Positions 55,417 through 64,000 of a DNA stretch of 64,000 nt are shown here, piece after piece. How positions within the stretch are numbered: the stretch's first letter is position 1; each line of letters begins with the position of its first letter. A program made the position numbers and the translations under genes. The stretch is from Amia ocellicauda (lineage: Eukaryota > Chordata > Actinopteri > Amiiformes > Amiidae). The notes below the pieces were generated by a model. The model ran no database searches, was not told the origin of the DNA, and saw only the letters and a program-made list of their open reading frames with translations. Location: positions 58,912,850 to 58,976,849 of the forward strand of contig NC_089851.1 of assembly GCF_036373705.1 (NCBI RefSeq), in the 5' to 3' direction.

Positions 55417-56568
55417 TGACCATTGGGGGACCGATAGCAAGCAAGAGAGTTAGATATCGAGAGTCATAGATAGATAGCTAGCTAGATAGATAGATAGATG
55501 GATGGATGGACGGCAAGCATCTGATTGACAGTGGTCCGTGATCTGCTGTTATGCTACAATGCTACTGACCATTGGGGGAGCGATAGCAAGCAAGAGAGTT
55601 AGATATCAAGAGTCATAGATAGATAGATAGATAGATAGATAGATGGATGGATGGACGGCAAGGCAAGCATCTGATTGACAGTGGTCCGTGATCTGCTGTT
55701 ATGCTACTATGCTACTGACCATTGGGGGAGCGATAGAGAGCAAGAGAGTTAGATATCAAGAGTAATAGATAGATAGATAGATAGATGGATGGATGGACGG
55801 CATGGCAAGCATCTGATTGACAGTGGTCCGTGATCTGCTGTTATGCTACAATGCTACTGACCATTGGGGGAGCGATAGCAAGCAAGAGAGTTAGATATCA
55901 AGAGTCATAGATACATAGATAGATAGATAGATAGATAGATGGATCGACGGCAAGGCAATTGGGGGACCATTGGGGGAGCGATAGCAAGCAAGAGAGTTAG
56001 ATATCAAGAGTCATAGATAGATAGATAGATAGATGGATGGATGGACGGCAAGGCAAGCATCTGATTGACAGTGGTCCGTGATCTGCAGTTATGCTACTAT
56101 GCTACTGACCATTGGGGGAGCGATAGCAAGCAAGAGAGTTAGATATCGAGAGTCATAGATAGATAGATAGATAGATGGATGGATGGACGGCAAGACAAGC
56201 ATCTGATTGACAGTGGTCCGTGATCTGCTGTTATGCTACTATGCTACTGACCATTGGGGGAGCGATAGCAAGCAAGAGAGTTAGATATCGAGAGTCATAG
56301 ATAGATAGATAGATAGATGGATGGATGGACGGCAAGGCAAGCATCTGATTGACAGTGGTCCGTGATCTGCTGTTATGCTACTATGCTACTGACCATTGGG
56401 GGAGCGATAGCAAGCAAAAGAGTTAGATATCAAGAGTCATAGATAGATAGATGGATGGATGGATGGACGGCAAGGCAAGCATCTGATTGACAGTGGTCCG
56501 TGATCTGCTGTTATGCTACAGACCATTGGGGGAGCGATAGCAAGCAAGAGAGTTAGATATCGAGAGTC

Positions 56569-56602
<34 letters not shown>

Positions 56603-57198
56603 GGATGGATGGACGGCAAGGCAAACATCTGATTGACAGTGGTCCGTGATCTGCTGTTATGCTACTATGCTACTAACCATTGGGGGAGCGATAGCAAGCA
56701 AGAGAGTTAGATATCAAGAGTCATAGATAGATAGATGGATGGATGGACGGCAAGGCAAGCATCTGATTGACAGTGGTCCGTGATCTTTTGTTATGCTACT
56801 ATGCTACTGACCATTGGGGGAGCGATAGCAAGCAAGAGAGTTAGATATCGAGAGTCATAGATAGATGGATGGATGGATGGACGGCAAGGCAAGCATCTGA
56901 TTGACAGTGGTCCGTGATCAGCTGTTATGCTACAATGCTACTGACCATTGGGGGAGCGATAGCAAGCAAGAGAGTTAGATATCGAGAGTCATAGATAGAT
57001 GGATGGATGGATGGACGGCAAGGCAAGCATCTGATTGACAGTGGTCCGTGATCTGCTGTTATGCTACTATGCTACTGACCATTGGGGGAGCGATAGCAAG
57101 CAAGAGAGTTAGATATCGAGAGTCATAGATAGATAGATAGATAGATGGATGGATGGATGGACGGCAAGGCAAGCACCTGATTGACAGTGGTCCGTGAT
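55417..57198 (+). repeat. GATA-rich satellite array 5, about 12-13 monomers
   Basis: Same monomer. Includes a TAGCTAGC variant (about 55477) like array 2 and the fused GGCAATTGGGGGACC junction like array 3. Ends directly at the telomere-like block. Confidence 0.97.
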
Positions 57199-57240
57199 CC
57201 TAACCCTAAACCTAACCCCTAACCCCTAACCCTAACCCTA
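57199..57240 (-). repeat. Interstitial telomere-like (CCCTAA)n
   Basis: Units CCTAACCCTAAACCTAACCC and CCTAACCCTAA following GGTCCGTGAT of the satellite. Confidence 0.9.
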
Positions 57241-57713
57241 AAATATAATTAGCCCATAATTTAACTAGGCACTCAAACCAACCTCTAAACCCAATCCCTA
57301 AACCTAACCATTATTCAAATGTATCCCTCAATCCTATCCCCAATAATCAATTTCACAACTTATCCTTAAATTTATTCCCCATAACTTATTTCCCCCCCAA
57401 AACAAAACCCAGACTCCCTTAAAAACCTAGGTAATAGACTTCCAGACTCTATAATTAAATTTTAATCCCAATTCCATACATTCCCCTTACTTTTAAGACG
57501 TACTCTTGTACATACAAACTTCACATCATTCAATTACACCACATCTCATCCCACTGAATTACCTTAACAAAACAGACTATAGAACGAATACTTTCGGATG
57601 CATCTTTTAAGGACACAACAATAGCCTCAACACCTGTCAGTGCCAGTGCACTTGAGGATGTCAGAGGAACCAAAGGTTTGATTCACCTGACAACCTCAAT
57701 AACCTATTTTTTT

Positions 57714-57745
57714 AAACCTAACCCTAACCCTAACCCTAACCCTAA
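57714..57745 (-). repeat. Interstitial telomere-like (CCCTAA)n, second block
   Basis: Four to five CCCTAA units that end in AATGACCTGTGG of the 2.5-kb monomer. In the next two monomers (60210, 62763) that same AATGACC point continues instead into ordinary unit sequence (CTTGAAATACTTGG). Confidence 0.92.
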
Positions 57746-59499
57746 TGACCTGTGGCCCCATGCCATGCAGAAGTCCACAGCTATGCGTGTCAGCATGCCC
57801 TGCTCCTCATCCCCAATGTGCCACTTGTAAGAACTGTGTAAAAAGCGACAGAGAACGTGATCAGCAAAGAAACACAATTCTCCTGAGAACGACAATCATC
57901 GTGCCGATCGTAATCTCATTGCATACCTGGATGCCCAACAAGCCAAGCCAGTGGTTCCCAAGCGTTGTAATGCCACCGCACACTTTGCTGAGACCAAAAA
58001 CCTTCATGGCGCACCAACATGAAAAAAAATAAGGATTTACTAGGTATTGTCTCACCTGAATGGCAACAGGGTGCTAAAACTATTATCGCACATTGCACAT
58101 TGCATGTTAAAGTATGTCAGTAAGGGAGTAATTAAATGGGCAAATGTGTAAAGTGCAAGGAGTGACCTTTAGTGGTTAGGTAAAAAAGTAGACAGACAAA
58201 TTAAATAATTACTTGATACAAATCATTTATTTAGTGCAGACAGACCAAGACCAGACACAATAAACTATTCGCAGTAAAAATAAATCCACAGCGAAATAGG
58301 TTCAGTTCACAATATCCTATATCAAGCTCTATTCAACGAAGTGGTTATACGTTACAAAGGGCATTACAATTGTTGAAAAACAATAGCACACGGATCAAAC
58401 ATGAGTTCACAATTTCCTATAACAAGCTCTATTCAACGAAGTGGTTAAACGTTACAAAGGGCATTACAATTGTTGAAAAACAATAGCACACGGATCAAAC
58501 ATGCTATCCCCGCCGTTTTATTCGATTTGATTAGACGTTTCGCGACCGAAATGTTTTGTGTTCGGACTGAACGCACACCTGAGCCGAGCACGATCACAAT
58601 ACATATCCACAGTTAATCTAAGCAGTATCATATTGTAATCGTTTCGGTTTGTTATCAACCCTTCCGGATCCAAAACCAGGAGTCAGACACCCTTTTCGGT
58701 GGACACTCTGTTGACTTCTCACAAGCACCATCCGCCTTCACAAAGGCAGCGCTAGCAGTGGAAAGAATGAAGAACTGCAGGAGGAACGCCGGGGCTTTTT
58801 AGAGCCCGATTATTCATCAAAGAGGGGGGAAACCAAAGCCAAATGAGACTTATTGGAACAGGAGACATCCAACAACAGTACACAATGGTACAGTACACAA
58901 TCAATACATAACAATGAACAGGCCCTTAATTCACTCTTTACAGTCCTTTCTCTTATCTCCCAGCAGCCCCTACGGAGATGGCCGCATATTAATCGAGAGG
59001 GGCGGTGCTGCTTCTCCATCTCCGTTACAGTATCAAAAAAATAAGCCTACCAAAAGGGCAAGAACAAACACATTGAATAATATTGATAAAATAGATTTCG
59101 TTCACCAGTCCAACTTAGAAAAAGGACAAGCAGAGTGCAAGATTAAAAGGAATTCACCATCTGTCCCTTTCATCAATTGCCTTTCAGTACCACTGATAGC
59201 ACTGCAACTCAGTGTAGTTGTGCGTTCAGTCCGGCAAACACAACATTTCAGTTATGAAACGCTTTCTACAGGTGATGTATAAATGTAACATTTTCACAAA
59301 TTTGAATAAGTTTGATTTGACACAAGATTTATGAAGTTGACCTAACGAAATGACATAATATTTTTGAGGGGATAAAAATCTCAAGACACAATTGGGTAGT
59401 CCTCAAGGCACACGGGTTGAAAACCACTGAGCCAAGCCACGGTGCGTCATGGCTTTGCACGGCCACTGAGACTGCCAGGGGAAGATGGTGAGAGCCTTC

Positions 59500-59588
59500 C
59501 CTTCGATAGCTCAGTTGGTAGAGCGGAGGACTGTAGGTTTCAGGCAGCGGGCATCCTTAGGTCGCTGGTTCAATTCCGGCTCGAAGGA
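59500..59588 (+). tRNA. tRNA-Tyr (GTA) with 16-nt intron
   Basis: CCTTCGATAGCTCAGTTGGT start, anticodon GTA, 16-nt intron at 59537-59552, T arm GGTTCAATTCC, acceptor CCTTCGA/TCGAAGG. All stems pair. No T4 run lies right after the gene; the nearest T-rich spot is weak. Confidence 0.94.
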
Positions 59589-59823
59589 AGCCGTGCTTAT
59601 GGTTTGACGTCGTTATTGGACGAGCTCCCAAATGTTAAGTCATTGCAATTGCATGAGGACAAGGAGAAAACCCCGGAAATTCGTATTTGTAGTCGAGAAC
59701 TCGCATTGCCCAAACATCTCATATGCATGTGACCCTTTTCACCGTGAGCCCAGTTTTCTAAACCGACCAGAAAGCGGTCTGGAACAATCATGAAGCCAAC
59801 ACATTGTTAAGCGCTTCTCTGAA

Positions 59824-59896
59824 GCCCGGGTAGCTCAGCAGGTAGAGCATCAGACTTTTAATCTGAGGGTCCAGGGTTCAAGTCCCTGTTCTGGCG
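59824..59896 (+). tRNA. tRNA-Lys (TTT)
   Basis: 73 nt, GCCCGGGTAGCTCAGCAGGT start, loop CTTTTAA, T arm CAGGGTTCAAGTCCCTG. The acceptor (GCCCGGG/TTCTGGC) has one mismatch and wobble pairs. TTTT follows within 7 bases, a good Pol III terminator. Confidence 0.93.
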
Positions 59897-62065
59897 CTGT
59901 TTTGAGACCTTGTTGACCGAGGGCCATGGCGGTGAAAATCCTGCACGGCCTTCCTGGTGACAATGAGATACGCAGTTGCGGCTAGGCAAGGTGTCCTGTC
60001 CTCTTTGCTTCTTTCGGCAAATATCCAGCCTGGGCAAGTGTTGTCTTCCAGAGTCAAGTCAAGCCAGGAACTGTGAGAGATGTTTTTGCTGTTGACGACG
60101 TGTCACTTTAGAACAGGACAACATGCATCCCTACTTGACTTGGCACAATCTGTGAGGGTTGGGCCTACACAATGTGTCCACACATTTGCTGGCGTCTTGA
60201 AATACTTGGAATGACCTGTGGCCACATGCCATGCAGAAGTCCACAGCTATGCGTATCAGCATGCCCTGCTCCTCATCCCCAATGTGCCACTTGTAAGAAC
60301 TGTGTAAAAAGCGACAGAGAACGTGATCAGTAAAGAAACACAATTCTCCTGAGAACGACAATCATCGTGCCGATCGTAATCTCAGTGCATACCTGGATGC
60401 CCAACAAGCCAAGCCAGTGGTTCCCAAGCGTTGTAATGCCACCGCACACTTTGCTGAGACCAAAAACCTTCGCGGCGCCCCAACATGAAAAAAAATAAGG
60501 ATTTACTAGGTATTGTCTCACCTGAATGGCAACAGGGTGCTAAAACTATTATGACACATTGCACATTGCATGTTAAAGTATGTCAGTAAGGGAGTAATTA
60601 AAAGGGCAAATGTGTGAAGTGCAAGGAGTGACCTTTAGTGGTTAGGTAAAAAAGTAGACAGACAAACTAAATAATTACTTGATACAAATCATTTATTTAC
60701 TGCAGACAGACTAAGACGAGACACAATAAACTATTCGCAGTAAATATAAATTCACAGCGAAATAGGTTCAGTTCACAATATCCTATAACAAGCTCTATTC
60801 ATCGAAGTGGTTAAACGTTACAAAGGCCATTATAATTGTTGAAAAACAATAGCACACGGATCAAACATGAGTTCACAATATCCTATAACAAGCTCTATTC
60901 AATGAAGTGGTTAAACGTTACAAAGGGCATTACAATTGTTGAAAAACAATAGCACACAGATCAAACATGAGTTCACAATATCCTATAACAAGCTCTTTTC
61001 AACGATGTGGTTAAACGTTACAAAGGGCATTACAATTGTTGAAAAACAATAGCACACGGATCAAACATGCTATCCCCGCCGTTTCATTCGATTTGATTAG
61101 ACGTTTCGCGACCGAAATGTTTTGTGTTCGGACTGAACGCACACCTGAGCCGAGCACGATCACAATACATATCCACAGTTAATCTAAGCAGTATCATATT
61201 GTAATCGTTTCGGTTTGTTATCAACCCTTCCGCATCAAAAACCAGGAGTCAGACACCCTTTTCGGTGGACACGCTGTTGACTTCTCACAAGCACCATCCG
61301 CCTTCACAAAGGCAGCGCTAGCAGTGGAAAGAACGAAGAACTGCAGGAGGAACGCCGGGGCTATTTAGAGCCCGATTATTCATCAAAGAGGGGGGAAACC
61401 AAAGCCAAATGAGACTTAGAGGAACAGGAGACATCCAACAACAGTACACAACGGTACAGTACACAATCAATACATAACAATGAACAGGCCCTTAATTCAC
61501 TCTTTACAGTCCTTTCTCTTATCTCCCAGCAGCCCCTACGGAGATGGCCGCATATTAATCGAGAGGGGCGGTGCTGCCTCTCCATCTCCGTTACAGTATC
61601 AAAAAAATAAGCCTACCAAAAGGGCAAGAACAAACACATTGAATAATATTGATAAAATAGATCTCGTTCACCAGTCCAACTTAGAAAAAGGACAAGCAGA
61701 GTGCAAGATTAAAAGGAATTCACCATCTGTCCCTTTCATCAATTGCCTTTCAGTACCACTGATAGCACTGCAACTCAGTGTAGGTGTGCGTTCAGTCCGG
61801 CAAACACAACATTTCAGTTATGAAACGCTTTCTACAGGTGATGTATAAATGTAACATTTTCACAAATTTGAATAAGTTTGATTTGATACAAGATTCATGA
61901 AGTTGACCTAACGAAATGACATAATATTTTTGAGGGGATAAAAATCTCAAGACACAATTGGGTAGTCCTCAAGGCACACGGGTTGAAAACCACTGAGCCA
62001 AGCCACCGTGCTTCTTGCATTTGCACGGCCACTGAGACTGTCAGGGGAAGGTTGTGAGAGGCTTC

Positions 62066-62141
62066 CCTTCGATAGCTCATTTGGTAGAGCGGAGGACTGT
62101 AGGGCATCCTTAGGTCGCTGGTTCAATTCCGGCTCGAAGGA
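62066..62141 (+). tRNA. tRNA-Tyr (GTA) with intron shortened to 3 nt
   Basis: Same gene as at 59500 but 13 bases of the intron are missing, leaving only GGC between position 37 and ATCCTTAGG. The D loop also changes (CTCATTTGG for CTCAGTTGG). The tRNA splicing endonuclease needs a bulge-helix-bulge or the eukaryotic equivalent, so splicing is doubtful and the gene is probably dead or yields an over-long anticodon loop. Confidence 0.88.
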
Positions 62142-62376
62142 AGCCGTGCTTATGGTTTGACGTCGGTATTGGACGATCTCCCAAATGTCAAGCCATTGGA
62201 ATTGCATGAGGACAAGGAGCAAACCCCGGAAATTCAGATTTGTAGTCGAGAACTTGCATTGCCCAAACATCTCATATGCATGTGACCCTTTTCACCGTGA
62301 GCCCAGTTTTCTAAACTGACCAGAAAGCGGTCTGGAACAATCATGAAGCCAACACATTGTGAAGCACTTCTCTGAT

Positions 62377-62449
62377 GCCCGGGTAGCTCAGCAGGTAGAG
62401 CATCAGACTTTTAATCTGAGAGTCCAGGGTTCAAGTCCCTGTTCTGGCG
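62377..62449 (+). tRNA. tRNA-Lys (TTT)
   Basis: Copy of the gene at 59824, one substitution apart (GAGAGTCC for GAGGGTCC). It keeps the following TTTT terminator. Confidence 0.93.
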
Positions 62450-64000
62450 CTGTTTTGAGACCTTGTTGACCGAGGGCCATGGCGGTGAAAAGCCTGGACG
62501 GCCTTCCTGGTGACAATGAGATACGCAGTTGCGGCTAGGCAAGGTGTCCTGTCCTCTTTGCTTCTTTCGGCAAATATCCAGCCTGGGCAAGTGTTGTCTT
62601 CCAGAGGCAAGTCAAGCCAGGAACTGTGAGAGATGTTTTTGCTGTTGACGACGTGTCACTTTAGAACAGGACAACATGCATCTCTACTTGACTTGGCACA
62701 ATCTGTGAGGGTTGGGCCTACACAATGTGTCCACACATTTGCTGGCGTCTTGAAATACTTGGAATGACCTGTGGCCCTGTGCCATGCAGAAGTCCACAGC
62801 TATGCGTGTCCGTATGCCCTGCTCCTCATCCCCAATGTGCCACTTGTAAGAACTGTGTAAAAAGCGACAGAGAACGTGATCAGCAAAGAAACACAATTCT
62901 CCTGAGAACGACAATCATCGTGCCGATCGTAATCTCAGTGCATACCTGGATGCCCAACAAGCCAAGCCAGTGGTTCCCAAGCGTTGTAATGCCACCGCAC
63001 ACTTTGCTGAGACCAAAAACCTTTGCGGCGCACCAACATCAAAAAAAATAAGGATTTACTAGGTATTGTCTCACCTGAATGGCAACAGGGTGCTAAAACT
63101 ATTATCACACATTGCACATTGCATGTTAAAGTATGTCAGTATGGAAATAATTAAAAGGGCAAATGTGTGAAGTGCAAGGAGTGACCTTTAGTGGTTAGGT
63201 AAAAAAGTAGACAGACAAACTAAATAATTACTTGATACAAATCATTTATTTAGTGCAGACAGACCAAGACCAGACACAATAAACTATTCGCAGTAAATAT
63301 AAATTCACAGCGAAATAGGTTCAGTTCACAATATCCTATAACAAGCTCTATTCAACAAAGTGGTTAAACGTTACAAAGGGCATTACAATTGTTGAAAAAC
63401 AATAGCACACAGATCAAACATGAGTTCACAATATCCTATAACAAGCTCTTTTCAACGATGTGGTTAAACGTTACAAAGGGCATTACAATTGTTGAAAAAC
63501 AATAGCACACGGATCAAACATGCTATCCCCGCCGTTTCATTCGATTTGATTAGACGTTTCGCGACCGAAATGTTTTGTGTTCGGACTGAACGCACACCTG
63601 AGCCGAGCACGATCACAATACATATCCACAGTTAATCTAAGCAGTATCATATTGTAATCGTTTCGGTTTGTTATCAACCCTTCCGCATCAAAAACCAGGA
63701 GTCAGACACCCTTTTCGGTGGACACGCTGTTGACTTCTCACAAGCACCATCCGCCTTCACAAAGGCAGCGCTAGCAGTGGAAAGAACGAAGAACTGCAGG
63801 AGGAACGCCGGGGCTATTTAGAGCCCGATTATTCATCAAAGAGGGGGGAAACCAAAGCCAAATGAGACTTAGAGGAACAGGAGACATCCAACAACAGTAC
63901 ACAACGGTACAGTACACAATCAATACATAACAATGAACAGGCCCTTAATTCACTCTTTACAGTCCTTTCTCTTATCTCCCAGCAGCCCCTACGGAGATGG

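Larger units (their letters stand above)
54723..59752 (-). repeat. Right arm of the large inverted repeat
   Basis: Reverse-complementary to 49863-54324. It is longer because its GATA array (about 12-13 monomers) and TTTTG run are longer. Its outer part, from 57744, is the first monomer of the 2.5-kb tandem array. Confidence 0.93.
57744..64000 (+). repeat. Tandem array of about 2.5-kb monomers carrying tRNA genes
   Basis: Monomers start at 57744, 60210 and 62763 (taking AATGACCTGTGG as phase mark), so they are about 2466 and 2553 bp long, and the third is cut by the window end. Inside each is a 100-bp subrepeat (GTTCACAATATCCTATAACA ... ATCAAACATGA) in two copies (58305), three copies (60771) and two copies (third monomer). 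The first two monomers contain tRNA-Tyr; tRNA-Lys follows it. Short frames such as those at 58914 and 61480 recur with the unit but lack protein-family signals. Confidence 0.93.

Noticed and set aside
18750-57198. Regular repeat-spacer look of the GATA arrays suggesting CRISPR
   Set aside because: Monomers are tandem, about 145 bp, with no unique spacers and no cas genes; the context is eukaryotic satellite DNA.
58914-59282. 122-codon frame repeated in each 2.5-kb unit (also 61480-61848 and, inverted, 50333-50701)
   Set aside because: Conserved only as part of the tandem DNA unit; substitutions between copies show no preference for silent sites by eye, and no domain is visible. A codon-level test would settle it.
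49863-59752. The palindrome as a simple assembly fold-back artefact
   Set aside because: The arms differ in satellite and TTTTG copy number, in many substitutions and in one anticodon, and the spacer is asymmetric. Not fully excluded without spanning reads.

Overview
The window looks like nuclear DNA of a ray-finned fish. It carries Tc1/mariner elements of fish type, an L2-like LINE tail, a CR1/Rex-like LINE, a Polinton fossil, a gammaretrovirus-like fossil, a Gmr1-type Ty3/gypsy fossil, intron-bearing eukaryotic tRNA genes and exons of a vertebrate SMYD5-like gene. A non-teleost fish (sturgeon, gar or bowfin type) is possible, but that is only an inference. No bacterial-style genes or operons are present, and most open frames are shadows of repeats.

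Layout. 1-3.5 kb: no recognisable gene, only simple repeats. 3.5-5.8 kb: the 3' part of an endogenous retrovirus with its LTR. 8.1-9.3 kb: a dispersed unclassified repeat with relatives at 15.6 and 44.2 kb. 9.6-13.3 kb: five intron-separated exons of a SMYD5-like methyltransferase gene. Its middle and 5' exons are missing, its last exon is frame-disrupted, and an intron holds a solo LTR. 14.35-15.57 kb: a structurally complete Tc1/mariner element with DD36E spacing; a damaged sister copy lies at 38.5-39.65 kb. 16.9-18.65 kb: a tRNA cluster (Ser-type, Asp, Leu, two Thr, Asn). It runs into a 14-monomer GATA-rich satellite (18.75-20.77 kb). 21.25-26.4 kb: a broken Polinton, followed by two unassigned plus-strand ORFs. 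27-38 kb: AT-rich, gene-poor DNA with LTR remnants, Tc1 pieces and a fold-back element split by an L2 tail.

40.2-43.9 kb: a second tRNA and GATA-satellite field, ending against a small Polinton penton-like fragment. 44.15-48.4 kb: nested debris made of the unclassified repeat, a CR1/Rex-like LINE piece, a Tc1 end and a Gmr1-type element. 49.86-59.75 kb: a very large inverted repeat with arms of about 4.5 and 5.0 kb. Each arm holds tRNA genes, GATA satellite, a TTTTG/CAAAA expansion and two blocks of telomere-like TTAGGG repeats. 57.7-64 kb: tandem monomers of about 2.5 kb, each with an intron-containing tRNA-Tyr; a tRNA-Lys follows in the second and third.

Functionally this is a tRNA-gene amplification region embedded in satellite DNA, possibly subtelomeric or formerly subtelomeric. 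The most interesting signals are the telomere-repeat-bearing palindrome, the amplified tRNA units, and tRNA bodies whose anticodon does not match the body: a Ser-type body with AGC, and Thr-type bodies with TAT in two copies.
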